Assembly: GCA_039527025.1 (NCBI GenBank)
Contig: BAAAJN010000012.1
Coordinates: 1-64,000 of the forward strand
DNA from: Microlunatus lacustris
Lineage (GTDB): Bacteria; Actinomycetota; Actinomycetes; Propionibacteriales; Propionibacteriaceae
DNA: 64,000 nt
Reading direction: 5' to 3'
The position numbers were made by a program, and so were the translations under genes. The stretch's first letter is position 1, and each line of letters starts with the position of its first letter. Below the pieces are notes generated by a model. That model was given only the letters and a program-made list of their open reading frames with translations, made no database searches and had not been told where the DNA came from. Positions 24,099 through 34,200 of this stretch are shown here, piece after piece.

Positions 24099-24688
24099 TG
24101 CCCGCCAACGACGGCGCCGCGCACGAGGTAAAAGCCGGGCGGCTCAAGGCCTTCGAAGACACCGACGAGGAACTGACATTCACGTTGCCCCCGCGGCCTG
24201 GCCGCCCCGACCGTGAAGGGGAGAGGGCTGCCGTCGCATCCGCAGCGCCCAGTGCGCCTAGCCAGGCTGGCCCGGTCGCGTCTGATCCCGGCGCGGCACA
24301 GCCGGCTGCTGAGCCCGGCACGCAGGGCCTCGACTCGAAGGTGCGTGCCTCCAACGTGCACATTCCGGTCACCTTGCTCGAGCCCATCGCCATGCTGAAG
24401 AGGCAGAAGGGGCTGTCGAACGGCGAGATCATCATCTCCGCTCTCGAAGCCACTTACGCCGACCTCAAGGACCTGATCCATCCGTCCCCTACCGCAGGCG
24501 GTCAGTTGTTCGCAGCCCGCCATTCACGCGTTTCGCGGGGGAGCGACGGGCCGTTGACCCCACTCAACTACCGGCTTCGTGGTGCGGACTACCAGACGCT
24601 CGACCGTCTCGTTGAAGAGTTCGAAGCCTCCTCGCGAGGCCACCTGATCACTGTGGCCCTGACCGCATACTTCCGGACCGCCCCCTAA
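24095..24688 (+). CDS. RHH-type centromere-binding partner of ParA
   Basis: 197 residues, GTG start overlapping the parA stop. The N-terminal 80 residues are acidic and disordered. VHIPVTLLEPIAMLKRQKGL followed by SNGEIIISALEATYADLKDL is a ribbon-helix-helix module, and the C-terminus (RLRGADYQTLDRLVEEFEAS) has a similar second unit. This fits the small DNA-binding partners of type Ib partition systems rather than an HTH ParB. Likely targets are the 17-bp repeats or the 12-bp arrays upstream. Confidence 0.7.
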   Translation: MMPANDGAAHEVKAGRLKAFEDTDEELTFTLPPRPGRPDREGERAAVASAAPSAPSQAGPVASDPGAAQPAAEPGTQGLDSKVRASNVHIPVTLLEPIAMLKRQKGLSNGEIIISALEATYADLKDLIHPSPTAGGQLFAARHSRVSRGSDGPLTPLNYRLRGADYQTLDRLVEEFEASSRGHLITVALTAYFRTAP

Positions 24689-24714
24689 GTTCCCCCCCTG
24701 ACAAGGACGACCTC

Positions 24715-25437
24715 ATGACCGACACCGCCCCCGCGGAAACCAACGGCGCCACCCGCAGCCGTCGCAGCAGCAAGCCCCCGACCCGCACGACGGAAGCTCC
24801 GGGCTCGGTCAATGGCAAGCCGACGGAGGAGTTCACGCCGCCGCCGAAACTGCGGAGGAAGCCGGTTTTGGTCGCTGCGGCGATCGTCGTCATCGCCCTC
24901 GGGGCGCTGCTCGCGGCCTACCTCACTACCGTGGTCGGCCATACCCGGCCGGTCGTGGCGGTGCGGAACGACATCACGCGCGGGCAGACGATCAGCCAGG
25001 CTGATCTCGTCGTCGTGCAGATCACACCTGATCCTGTCCTCAGAACCGTGCCCGGCGACCAACTGTCCTCCCTGGTCGGCAAGCACGCCAGCGTCGACCT
25101 GCCCGCCGGTGGGCTGGTGACGACCGCCTCCACCACCGATGCACCGGTGCCCGCCGCCGGCCAGTCTCTGGTTGGGGTGTCCCTGACGCCGGCGCAGCTC
25201 CCAGGTGATCCCCTCCGTCCGGGCATGAAGGTCCGCATCGTCAACACCCCGCGGCCTCAGGACGACCCGCCGAAGAAGGCCCCCGCCTCGATCCCGGCTA
25301 CCGTCGTCGCGACTCACACGTTCGGCGACCAGGGCCAGGTCGTCGTCGACGTGACCGTGCCCCAGAACGTGGCCGCCTCGCTCGCCGCGTCCATCGCCAC
25401 CACCCGGGTCGCGCTCGTCTTGGACCAGGCCAGCTGA
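24715..25437 (+). CDS. CpaB-like SAF-domain membrane protein
   Basis: 240 residues: a charged cytoplasmic N-terminus, one membrane helix at about 49-71 (PVLVAAAIVVIALGALLAAY), then a SAF-type domain (VVAVRNDITRGQTISQADLV). Such proteins are the CpaB/RcpC components of Flp/Tad pilus systems, which sit at the cell envelope and stabilise the secretion channel or bind peptidoglycan. It is the first gene of the Tad block, 26 bases after the RHH gene, and it overlaps the next gene at the TGATG junction. Confidence 0.75.
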   Translation: MTDTAPAETNGATRSRRSSKPPTRTTEAPGSVNGKPTEEFTPPPKLRRKPVLVAAAIVVIALGALLAAYLTTVVGHTRPVVAVRNDITRGQTISQADLVVVQITPDPVLRTVPGDQLSSLVGKHASVDLPAGGLVTTASTTDAPVPAAGQSLVGVSLTPAQLPGDPLRPGMKVRIVNTPRPQDDPPKKAPASIPATVVATHTFGDQGQVVVDVTVPQNVAASLAASIATTRVALVLDQAS

Positions 25438-26219
25438 TGGCACTCATTGTCCTCGCTTCGGCGTCCGGCTCGCCCGGAGTTACCACCGCTGCTCTCGCCC
25501 TTTCCTTGGCCTGGCCACAGCCAACCCTGCTGGTAGAGGCTGACCCCACCGGCGGCTCCGCCATCCTCGCTGGCTGGTTCCAAGGCCACCCACCACACAA
25601 CCGGGGGCTCGTCAACCTCGCGATCGCCCATCGGCAAGGCGAGCTAGGTACAGCGCTCGCCGCGGCCACCATCAAGATCCCGGACACCGACGTACAGCTA
25701 CTCGCCGGGTTGCGGTCCCATCGGCAGGTGCCGAGCGCCGCCGCACTCTGGGAGCCGCTTGGCCGTACCCTCCTCGAACTCGACGACACCGGCACCGACG
25801 TCATCATCGACGCCGGAAGACTCGGAATGGTCGGGGCGCCCCTGCCGCTACTCCAAGCCGCCGACGTGGTCCTCCTCACCACCCGCACGACCCTGCCAGC
25901 CATCTCTAGTGCTCGCAGCTGGGCAAGGTCTCTGACCGACGACCTCACCGCCACCGGCGCAGCAGACAAGCTGGGCCTCCTGCTGGTAGGGGAGGGGCGC
26001 ACCTTCAGCGCCAAAGAGGTCACCAGCGTCCTCGGCCTGCCCGTGGTCGCCTCCCTGGCGTGGGACCCAGTCAGCGCCGAGACCTTCCACCTTGGCCGAG
26101 CCCCCCGGAAGCGGCGATTCGACACCGGCTCCCTGGGCCGCAGCATCCGAGCCGCCGTCTCCGCCATCCACGCCCTCGCCCACGCAGAACGTGACAAGCC
26201 CACCGAGGAAAGCGCATGA
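25437..26219 (+). CDS. CpaE/TadZ-like ParA-type ATPase
   Basis: 260 residues. SASGSPGVTTAALALSLAW is a ParA-type loop in which the signature lysines are lost (SGSPGVTT), and TLLVEADPTGGSA is the A' motif. TadZ/CpaE proteins localise the Tad secretion machine at the cell pole and often have degenerate Walker A motifs, as here. Located between the SAF protein and TadA with overlaps at both ends. It is not the plasmid ParA, which is encoded separately at 23130. Confidence 0.75.
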   Translation: MALIVLASASGSPGVTTAALALSLAWPQPTLLVEADPTGGSAILAGWFQGHPPHNRGLVNLAIAHRQGELGTALAAATIKIPDTDVQLLAGLRSHRQVPSAAALWEPLGRTLLELDDTGTDVIIDAGRLGMVGAPLPLLQAADVVLLTTRTTLPAISSARSWARSLTDDLTATGAADKLGLLLVGEGRTFSAKEVTSVLGLPVVASLAWDPVSAETFHLGRAPRKRRFDTGSLGRSIRAAVSAIHALAHAERDKPTEESA

Positions 26220-27766
26220 CGACCCCGTCCAAGGACACGCCGCTGGCCTCCCTGCCCCTGTTCGCCGACATCGACGACAACACCGAAGCCGACAACCCGC
26301 AGCACGCATCCCTCGAGCACCCCGCGCGCGCTGTCCCACCCACCCACCTCAAGCTCGCATCACCCCCGACGCCTCCCAAGCTCAGGAAGCCACCCGCACT
26401 GGCCCCAAGCCCTCCCCGCCCAGCCAACAGCCACCCCGCCGACCTCGACTGGGCACTGGTGGCCGCCTTCCGCAACCGCGTCTCCAACCAGCTCAGCGAA
26501 GCAGTCCAAGCCCGCGACACCATGTCCGCTGACGCCCAACGCGAGCTGGGCCGCAGCATCATCGCCGAGCTTCTGCACACCACCGCCCAGGACGACTTGA
26601 ACACCGGCCGCACGACCTGGTCGCTGCAGGAGCAGCAGCACATGGCCGAAGCGATCTTCAACGCCGTATTCGGGCTTGGTCGCCTCCAGCCTCTCGTCGA
26701 CGCCGACCATGTCGAGAACATCGAGATCATGGGCAACGAGACAACGTTGCTCGAGGACACCGAAGGCAACCTGCACGAAGGACCCCCGGTCGCCGAGACC
26801 GACGACGAACTCATCGACTTCCTGGCCTTCCTCGCCTCCCACAGCGAAGCCAACGAGAGGTCATTCAGCGAGGCTCAACCTCGGCTCCACATGCGTCTCG
26901 ACGGCGGGGCCCGCCTCGCTGCAAGTGCCTGGACCACACCCCGCCCTGTGGTGATGATCCGCCGGCACCGGCTCCGCGACATCAGCCTCAGCGACCTCGT
27001 CGACCGCGACGCCCTCAGTCCCGTTGCCGCCTCTTTCCTCACCGCCGCCATCAAAGCCAAGAAGACGGTGGTCGTCGCCGGACCACAAAACGCCGGCAAG
27101 ACGACGATGGTCCGGGCACTGTGCGGCGAGCTCGACCCCTGGGAACGGATCGGGACCTTCGAGACCGAGTACGAGCTCGGACTGCACGAGATGCCGCACC
27201 GCCACCGACGGATCATCCCCTGGGAAGCCCGGCCCGGATCCGGGGAGCGAGGCCTCGACGGCCGCGCCGCTGGGGAAATCACCGTCGATGATCTGCTTTA
27301 CGACTCGTTCCGGTTCAACCTGCAGCGTTACATCATCGGGGAGATCCGCGGCCGCGAGATCCTCGCGCTGATCAAGGCCGTCCAGTCCGGCGAGGGCTCG
27401 ATCTCCACTACCCACGCCGCCAACGCGAGATCCGCGGTCGACAAGCTCGTCACCTGCGCCCTCGAAGCCGGACCACACATCACCGAGGCCTACGCCACGC
27501 GAGCCGTCACCGAACACATCGACCTGGTCGTCCAGCTGAACCTGGAGCTCCAGCCTGGTCAGAGCGACCGCTCAGCTCGCCGGACCCGCTACGTCAGCGA
27601 GATCTACGCTGTCGAACCCGGTGAGAACGGCCGCGGAGGAACCCACATCTTCCGTCCGTCACCCAGCACCGGGCGTGCCGTGCCGCACGTCCTCCCCGAC
27701 CCCTACCGAAGCTTGGAACGCTTCGGTTTCCGCCTCGACGACTTCAACCGGGACATCCACCAATGA
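26216..27766 (+). CDS. tadA: TadA/CpaF-type secretion ATPase
   Basis: 516 residues. A disordered, proline-rich N-terminal 80 residues precede the all-alpha and N-terminal domains. GPQNAGKTTMV near 288 is Walker A, and YIIGEIRGREILALIKAVQSG near 371 holds the Walker B and Asp/His region, followed by GSISTTHAANARSAVDKL. These are the hallmarks of the TadA/VirB11-like ATPases that power Flp pilus assembly. ATGA overlap with the upstream gene and a four-base overlap with tadB. In this element it may power a pilus for mating-pair contact. Confidence 0.9.
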   Translation: MTTPSKDTPLASLPLFADIDDNTEADNPQHASLEHPARAVPPTHLKLASPPTPPKLRKPPALAPSPPRPANSHPADLDWALVAAFRNRVSNQLSEAVQARDTMSADAQRELGRSIIAELLHTTAQDDLNTGRTTWSLQEQQHMAEAIFNAVFGLGRLQPLVDADHVENIEIMGNETTLLEDTEGNLHEGPPVAETDDELIDFLAFLASHSEANERSFSEAQPRLHMRLDGGARLAASAWTTPRPVVMIRRHRLRDISLSDLVDRDALSPVAASFLTAAIKAKKTVVVAGPQNAGKTTMVRALCGELDPWERIGTFETEYELGLHEMPHRHRRIIPWEARPGSGERGLDGRAAGEITVDDLLYDSFRFNLQRYIIGEIRGREILALIKAVQSGEGSISTTHAANARSAVDKLVTCALEAGPHITEAYATRAVTEHIDLVVQLNLELQPGQSDRSARRTRYVSEIYAVEPGENGRGGTHIFRPSPSTGRAVPHVLPDPYRSLERFGFRLDDFNRDIHQ

Positions 27767-28638
27767 TGCTGCCCCTACTCGCCGCTGCAGCAGCCGCGCT
27801 GCTGCTGTCCGGAGTCTTCCTTGGCATCTACGGGCTGCGCCGCACACCCGTCTCCCCGCCCCGGCCGCCTCGTAAGCAGGCACGACTGACCAGCCGAATC
27901 CGCCGCACATCCAGCCGCACCAAGGCTCTGCTCGCAGCCGGCCTAGTGGCCGGCGTCCTCGTCGCTGTCTTCACCGGCTGGCTCATCGCGCTCGTCGTGC
28001 TTCCCCTCGCCGCAGCCGGCATCCCCTACCTCCTCACCGCCCCTGAAGGAACCGAGCAGATTAGCCGGCTCGAGGCTATGGAGGAGTGGACCCGTTCTCT
28101 CGCCGGCGTCCTCACCGTCGGCTACGGACTCGAGCAGGCCCTTGTCACTACTCTTCGCTCGACCCCGCCTGCGATCCGCCCGCAGGTGACAGCACTTGTC
28201 GCCCGTCTCCACGCCCGCTGGTCAACCGCCGACGCGTTACGGGCCTTCGCCGACGACCTTGACGACGCCACCGGCGACCTCATCGCCGCCAACCTGATCC
28301 TCGCCGCCCAACGCCGCGGCACAGGTTTGGCCAGCGTGCTCGAAGGCCTTGCCGAATCTGTCGCAGCCGACGTCCGCGCCCGCCGGGCCATCGAAGCGGA
28401 CCGGGCCAAACCGCGAACCACCGCCCGCTGGATCACCATCATCACCTTCGCGGTACTCGCTCTGCTCGCCTTCAACGGCAACTACATCAAGCCCTACGGC
28501 ACGCCGCTGGGCCAGGCCATCCTCGCTGTCCTGCTCGCAGGTTACGTTGCCGTGCTGCTATGGATGCGGCAAATGGCGCGAGGAGAAAAGCTGCCCCGCT
28601 TCATCGGGCGGGCCATCGCAGACCGGAGCAGGGCATGA
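27763..28638 (+). CDS. tadB: TadB-like membrane protein
   Basis: 291 residues with a membrane helix at the N-terminus, a pair at about 50-85 and two near the C-terminus (ITFAVLALLAFNG, AILAVLLAGYVAVLLWM). The central cytoplasmic part (LEAMEEWTRSLAGVLTVGYG, ANLILAAQRRGTGLASVL) matches the T2SSF domain of TadB. TadB and TadC form the inner-membrane platform on which TadA acts. Start and stop both overlap the neighbouring genes. Confidence 0.85.
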   Translation: MMLPLLAAAAAALLLSGVFLGIYGLRRTPVSPPRPPRKQARLTSRIRRTSSRTKALLAAGLVAGVLVAVFTGWLIALVVLPLAAAGIPYLLTAPEGTEQISRLEAMEEWTRSLAGVLTVGYGLEQALVTTLRSTPPAIRPQVTALVARLHARWSTADALRAFADDLDDATGDLIAANLILAAQRRGTGLASVLEGLAESVAADVRARRAIEADRAKPRTTARWITIITFAVLALLAFNGNYIKPYGTPLGQAILAVLLAGYVAVLLWMRQMARGEKLPRFIGRAIADRSRA

Positions 28639-29540
28639 CCACTGTTCTGCAGCTCGCCCTCCTCGCCGGCGGCCTGATTGGTCTCGGCGTCGCGCTACTG
28701 ATCCTGCGCCTCGTTCCCGCACAACCCGACCTCACGGCGGCTCTGGACAACCTAGCGCCGGAACGCTCCCTGACCCGACCGCTCGACACAGCCCCCGCTC
28801 CCACCAACGCCCGGGACCGCGTTGGTCTGTGGGTGATGCGGCACCTGCCCGTCACCAGCTGGGGCAAAACACCCACCCGCGAGCTCGCCATCCTGCGCAT
28901 CCCTCTTCACCGGTTCTACGCCGAGAAGGTGATGTACGCGTTCATCGGGCTTGTCCTCCCCGTCGCCGGCACCGCGATCGTCACCCTGACCGGGCTACGA
29001 GTGCCCTTCGTCATCCCGGTCGCCGCCTCCCTGCTGCTCGCCGTCGCGCTCAGCTTCCTTCCCGACTACAACGCCCGCAGCGATGCAGGCCAGGCCCGCG
29101 CCGAGTTCGCCCGCGCGCTCGGCGCCTATGTCGACCTCGTCGCACTCGAACGCATCGCCGGCTCCGGCTCCCGCCAAGCCATGGAGATGGCCGCCACCGT
29201 CGGCGACAGCTGGGTGTTCCGCCGAATCGCCGAAGAGCTGGGTCGGTCCCGCTGGTCCGGGGTGCCGCCCTGGGACAGCCTGAGCAGCCTCTCCGACGAA
29301 CTAGGCCTGCCCGAGCTGGCGGAGGTCTCCGACATCATGCGGTTGTCCGGGGAGGAGGGTGCGGCCGTCTACAAGACGCTGCGCGCCCGATCGGCCAGCA
29401 TGCGCGCCGCCATGATGAACGCCGAGCTCGCCAAGGCCAACGCAACCGGCGAGCGGCTCAGCATGCCAGTGGCCACCTTGTCGATCATCTTCCTCGTGAT
29501 CTTGGCGGTTCCCTCCCTCCTGCGGGTGCTGTTCGGATGA
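28635..29540 (+). CDS. tadC: TadC-like membrane protein
   Basis: 301 residues starting at the ATG that overlaps the tadB stop. Membrane helices at the N-terminus, two around 105-150, and one at the C-terminus (LSIIFLVILAVPSLLRVLFG). The central part includes ARAEFARALGAYVDLVALER and SDIMRLSGEEGAAVYKTLRA, typical of the T2SSF domain of TadC. It completes the ATPase/platform set. A gap of 116 bases separates it from the pilin gene, leaving room for a separate pilin promoter. Confidence 0.85.
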   Translation: MTTVLQLALLAGGLIGLGVALLILRLVPAQPDLTAALDNLAPERSLTRPLDTAPAPTNARDRVGLWVMRHLPVTSWGKTPTRELAILRIPLHRFYAEKVMYAFIGLVLPVAGTAIVTLTGLRVPFVIPVAASLLLAVALSFLPDYNARSDAGQARAEFARALGAYVDLVALERIAGSGSRQAMEMAATVGDSWVFRRIAEELGRSRWSGVPPWDSLSSLSDELGLPELAEVSDIMRLSGEEGAAVYKTLRARSASMRAAMMNAELAKANATGERLSMPVATLSIIFLVILAVPSLLRVLFG

Positions 29541-29656
29541 CACACCGACCCACAGGTAGATGCGCTATGCGGATGCCCTGTCACAGAATTAGTCGGGGCC
29601 GCACCTTCTCTAGATAAGTCCTGCCCTCAGTCCCTCCCCCCGAAAGGACCCCCACT

Positions 29657-29866
29657 ATGTCCCGTCTGGTCATCACGCTTCACCTGATGGCACTCACGCT
29701 TGAGGGTCGCACCCGCCAGCGTGTGACCGAGCTCAAGACTGACCGTGACCGCGGGTCAGTCACGCTCGAGCAGGTCATCGTCACCGCCGGTCTGGCGCTG
29801 CTGGCCATTGCCGTGATCGCCGTCATCACCGCCGCGGTCAATGGCCGCCTCGGTTCGATCAACTAG
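29657..29866 (+). CDS. Flp-type pilin-like small protein
   Basis: 69 residues, GAAAGG before the ATG. A charged N-terminus ending DRDRGSVTLEQVIVTAG is followed by a hydrophobic helix (LALLAIAVIAVITAAVNGRL). G-S-V-T-L-E is the prepilin peptidase cleavage context with the glutamate at +5 used for pilin packing. It lies just after tadC and before the TadE-like genes and is the most likely major pilin. Its leader is long (about 32 residues). Confidence 0.7.
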   Translation: MSRLVITLHLMALTLEGRTRQRVTELKTDRDRGSVTLEQVIVTAGLALLAIAVIAVITAAVNGRLGSIN

Positions 29867-29879
29867 TCACACCTTGCTC

Positions 29880-30311
29880 ATGACAGTGGGAGCCGTGGTC
29901 ACCGGTCTTCGACGCCGGCTTGAAGGACGCTTCAGAGCGGACTCTGACCGCGGCTCCTCGTCCCTCGAGCTCGTCATCGTCTTCCCAGCCCTGCTGCTGA
30001 TCATGTTCGGCGCCATGCAGGGAGCGTTGTACTACTTCGCCAGCTCCGCCGCCCTCGCCGCAGCGCAAGAAGGGTCCCGTGCCGCCGCGAACGAGTACGG
30101 CTCCGCCGGGGAGGGACAAGCCGCGGCCACCTCGTTCCTTGCTGCAGTCGGTGGTAGCGACACCCTGCAGGGCGCTCAGGTCACCGCCAACCGTGGTGCG
30201 GTCAACGCCACAGTTTCTGTCACCGGGCGGTCGCTGAGTCTGGTGCCCGGGTGGGGCGGCCTTGCCATCGAACAGGTCGTGTCGGCGCCGGTTGAACGGA
30301 TCACGGGATGA
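29880..30311 (+). CDS. TadE-like pseudopilin
   Basis: 143 residues from the ATG at 29880; a GTG 15 bases later is an alternative. DSDRGSSSLELVIVFPALLL is a TadE-type N-terminus: a prepilin cleavage site GSSSLE followed by a hydrophobic helix. The exported part (AAAQEGSRAAANEYGSAGEG) is small. TadE-like proteins are minor pilins processed by the prepilin peptidase encoded at 12.5-13.1 kb. ATGA overlap with the next TadE-like gene. Confidence 0.8.
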   Translation: MTVGAVVTGLRRRLEGRFRADSDRGSSSLELVIVFPALLLIMFGAMQGALYYFASSAALAAAQEGSRAAANEYGSAGEGQAAATSFLAAVGGSDTLQGAQVTANRGAVNATVSVTGRSLSLVPGWGGLAIEQVVSAPVERITG

Positions 30312-30748
30312 ACCGTCTACGCCGCCTTTGCCGGCAGTCGGACCGCGGTTCCAGCAGCTTGGAGTTCGTCATCATCGTCCCCGGGTTCCTACTCATTCTC
30401 GGTGTGTTGGTCTTCGCGGGCCGGATGGCGGTGGCTCAGCAGACCGTGCACGCCGCGGCGGCCGACGCCGCGCGTGCGGCTTCTATCTCCCGTACCGCCG
30501 GCGCCGCGGGCAGCGGTGCCCGTGCGGCCGCACAGAACGCACTGACCTCCCGCAACCTCGACTGCACCTCCACCAGCGTCACCGTCGACACCAGCGGGTT
30601 CGCTGCCCCGGTCGGCACCCCGGCTTCGGTGTCGGCCACCGTCCGCTGCAACGTGGATCTGGCCGACCTCTCCGTCCCGGGGATTCCTGGCAGCAGGACC
30701 GTCACCGCAACCGTGCGCAGCCCCCTCGACACCTACCGGGAGCGCTGA
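30308..30748 (+). CDS. TadE-like pseudopilin
   Basis: 146 residues. QSDRGSSSLEFVIIVPGFLL repeats the cleavage site and helix of the preceding protein, and AAAADAARAASISRTAGAAG is the typical alanine-rich stretch after it. Two cysteines (LDCTST, VRCNVD) could form a disulfide outside the membrane. Start overlaps the previous stop. Probably a second minor pilin. Confidence 0.8.
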   Translation: MNRLRRLCRQSDRGSSSLEFVIIVPGFLLILGVLVFAGRMAVAQQTVHAAAADAARAASISRTAGAAGSGARAAAQNALTSRNLDCTSTSVTVDTSGFAAPVGTPASVSATVRCNVDLADLSVPGIPGSRTVTATVRSPLDTYRER

Positions 30749-30750
30749 AG

Positions 30751-31206
30751 ATGCCCGGCCGTCGCATCTCACCGCGGCGCAGCTGGTTCGATCTGGATCG
30801 CGAGAGGGGGTCGATCTCGCTGTTCGCGATCATCGCCGTCGTCGCGCTGATCCTGATCATCGGCCTGGTGGTCGACGGCGGCGGTCGCATCCAGGCTCAG
30901 CAGCGCGCGCAGGCGGCCGCCCGGGAAGCCGCCCGGTCTGGAGGCCAAGCTCTACAGGCCGCGCCCGCTGTCCGCGGTGAAGGTGTGTTCGCTGACACCG
31001 CACTGGCCCGGGCTGCGGCGCAGGACTACCTCGCTGCCGCCGAGGTGTCGGGGTCGGTGTCCATCACCAACGGCACGATGATCTCGGTCGACACCACCGA
31101 GAACTACCAGCCCGTCTTCTTGAACATCGTCGGCATCGGCAGTGTCACCGTGAGCGGTCACGCGCAGGCCCGGATCGTCCGAGCGATCGAGGGGAGCGAG
31201 CGGTGA
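30751..31206 (+). CDS. TadE/TadG-like pilus-assembly protein
   Basis: 151 residues. DLDRERGSISLFAIIAVVAL with a single N-terminal helix and QAQQRAQAAAREAARSGGQAL after it resembles the N-terminal part of Flp pilus assembly TadG/TadE proteins. Compared with the other two it lacks the glutamate at the usual +5 position (GSISLF), so it may not be processed as a pilin. It starts two bases after the previous stop and overlaps the next gene by GTGA. Confidence 0.75.
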   Translation: MPGRRISPRRSWFDLDRERGSISLFAIIAVVALILIIGLVVDGGGRIQAQQRAQAAAREAARSGGQALQAAPAVRGEGVFADTALARAAAQDYLAAAEVSGSVSITNGTMISVDTTENYQPVFLNIVGIGSVTVSGHAQARIVRAIEGSER

Positions 31207-34200
31207 GGTCCATCCGCCTGCGGCTCCTCGGCTTCGCCGGACTCCTGGCGATCATGGTGCTGCTCGCCGGCGTGCCCGCCGCTCTCATCACCATCGGCGC
31301 CACCCCCTCCCCGCAGCAGCTGCCCACCTGGGACCGGGTGTGGGGCGCACTCACCCAACCCGATGACGGACACCTCCTACTCGCCGTGATCGCCGTCGTC
31401 GCCTGGGCTGCGTGGCTCTTCATCGCGGCCAGCGTCGTGCTGGAGATCGCCTTCCGCCTCCGCGGGGTCTCGGCGCCCCGCCTGCCGGGCTTGGCCGTTC
31501 CCCAGGGCCTAGCCCGCGGGCTCGTGTCCGTAGCGGCCCTGCTGTTCACCGCCCTGCCTCTGGGTGCGACTGCCAGCGCCGCACCGCCAACCCCACCCCC
31601 CGTCACTGCGACCGTTGCCCCCAGCAGCCCCACCCATACCGTCACCGCCCCCAGCAACCCCGCCACCGCCCCCACTGGCACGTCTCGACACACCGACAAG
31701 CACCACCACACCACCACCCATACCGTCCGGTCCGGAGAGACACTGTGGGCCATCGCCGAGCAGCACCTGGGCGACGGTGCCCGCTACCGGGAGATCGCCC
31801 AACTCAACTACGGCCACCGCCAGCCTGACGGCGGCAAGCTGACCGGAACCCACTGGATCCGCCCCGGGTGGGAGCTGACTGTTCCCACCACCAACGACTC
31901 AGGTGGCAGCAAACCCGCCCAGCAGCAGAGCTACACGGTGCAGCCCGGTGACACCCTCTGGGACATCGCCGACGACGAGCTCGGCACCGGCAGTCGCTAC
32001 GTCGAGATCGTCGCGGCGTCCAGCGGTATCGAACAACCCGGCGGCCACCACCTCACCGATCCTGACGAGATCAGCGCTGGTTGGCGGTTGCGCATCCCCA
32101 CCCACCACGAGCAAGCCGGAGACAACAAGAGCAACTCCCGTCCCCGAACCAGTCCCCGCCCGCCTGCGACTTCGACACCGCCGGCAACCCCTCCGGTTTC
32201 AACGCCCCCCTTGCAGCCTTCTTCACCGAACGCATCGCCCGCCCAACCCAGCGCCTCCACCACACCGTCGGCCACTCGGCCGAGCACGTCAGCTGCGCCG
32301 GCCAGCGAGCAGCCCGCACCCGCCCAGCCGGGCTCGACTGCGGCCGCCGATGACGACGCGAGCGCAGAGTGGGTCGTGCGAACTGCGGCCGGTGTTGGAG
32401 CTGTGCTCGCCGCGGGTGTCCTGGGTCTCGTCACCACACGCCGCCGCGGTCAGCAGCGCCGCCGGCGTCCCGGCCGCACCCTGCCGATGCCCGCCCCGGC
32501 CGCTGCCAAGGTCGAGCAAGACCTCCGTGCTACCGCTGACCCGCTGTCGGTCGAAGCCGTCGACGTCGCCCTGCGCACCCTCGCCCACAGCTGCTCCCGC
32601 ACCGGCGACCCACTGCCCGTGGTTCGTGCCGCCCGGCTCACCGCCGACCAGTTCGACCTCTACCTAGCCGAACCCGCCGAGCTCCCTGACCCTTGGACAG
32701 GTACTGCCGACGTCACGGTGTGGAGTCTCGACGCCGCATCGGCCGCCACCCTGGACGCGGCCACCGTCACCGACGTTCCGGCCCCCTATCCGGCGCTCGT
32801 CACCATCGGCCACGACCTCGAGGGTGGTCACGTCTTCCTCGACCTGGAACATCTCGGCGCCCTCAACATCACCGGCGACCCGGAGCGGACCCAGGAAGTC
32901 ATCGCCGCCGTCGCCGTAGAACTGGCCACCAGCCAGTGGGCAGACGACCTCCAGATCACCGTCGTCGGCGCCTACCCCGAGCTCGAGGACGCACTGCAGA
33001 CGGGCCGGATCCGCTACCTGCCCGCTGTCGGCCACGTTCTCGACGAGCTAGCTAACCGCGCCGAGCTAGACCGAGCCGCCCTGGCCAGTGGACACGCCCA
33101 AGACCTCCAACACGCCCGCGTCACCGGCGCCGCGCCCGACGCCTGGACCCCGGAGATCGTGCTGCTCGCCGGCCCCATCACAGCCCGGCAACGCCGCCAG
33201 CTTGAGACCCTCGTCGACCAGCTGCCCCGCGTCGCGATCGCCGCCATCACCACCGGTATCGCTGTGGGGGAGTGGACACTAGACCTTGCTGACCCAGGAA
33301 GTGACCTCGCGGTGCTGTCACCCATCGGCCTGCAGCTCCAACCCCAACGGATCGACCAGACCACCTACAAATCCATCCTCGAGATGGTCGCTCTGACCGA
33401 CGTCGACGATGACGCCAGCCCGGGTGATGAGGCCACAGAACCGACCCTCGCCGACATCGACCAGGTGACCGCCCGCCGGGCCTACCCGGACAACACCAAC
33501 ACCCCGCGTGACGACAACGGACCACAACGCCCCCAGCCCGCCGACACCCTCCCTGCTGCAGCGGCTGCCCCCCGCCTGCCGTCTGTCGACGATGCCGCCC
33601 CTATGCACGCAGATGCGGGCGTCGACCGGCCCGCTGTGCCCACGGATCTGGGGGAGGACACCGAAACTGAAGCAGTCCAGGCCGTCGGCGCTGACTCCGC
33701 CGCTGCGAACACCGAGCACGACACTGACGACGACGGCGATGCCGACACTGCCGTGCCCATGGCCGAACCCGAGCCGCCGACCCCGGTGATCCGGCTGCTC
33801 GGCCCCGTCGACCTGCTGCACGCCGGCGGCCGCGTCGAGCCGAACAAACGCAACAGCCTGCTCGAGCTCGCTGCCTACCTCGCCCTCCACCCCGGCGCCA
33901 CTCACAAAGCCATCGACGACGCGGTCTGGCCCAACCGCAAGAGCGAAGAGAACTTGAATACCCGCAACACCGCCACCAGCAAACTTCGCTCCTGGATGGG
34001 AAAGTCCCCAGCCGGGGACGACTACCTGCCACGCCACCAAAGCGGCTCCGGCTACGGCTTCCTGCCCGCAGTGAAGACCGACTGGCAGCTGTGGCAGGAC
34101 CTCCTCCCGAACGGGCCGACACGCGCCGCCACTGAGCACCTCGAGCAAGCTCTGAAACTCATCCGCGGACGGCCCTTCGACGGCGTGCACCCCCGCCGGT

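Noticed and set aside
23130..26219. CpaE-like gene at 25437 as a second partition ParA
   Set aside because: Its Walker A lysines are missing and it lies between CpaB-like and TadA genes, so a Tad role fits better than plasmid partition.
28349..29617. Long plus-strand frame of about 420 codons over tadB/tadC
   Set aside because: Arg/Pro/His-rich read of another frame; the tadB and tadC frames in the same place have clear membrane helices and T2SSF motifs.
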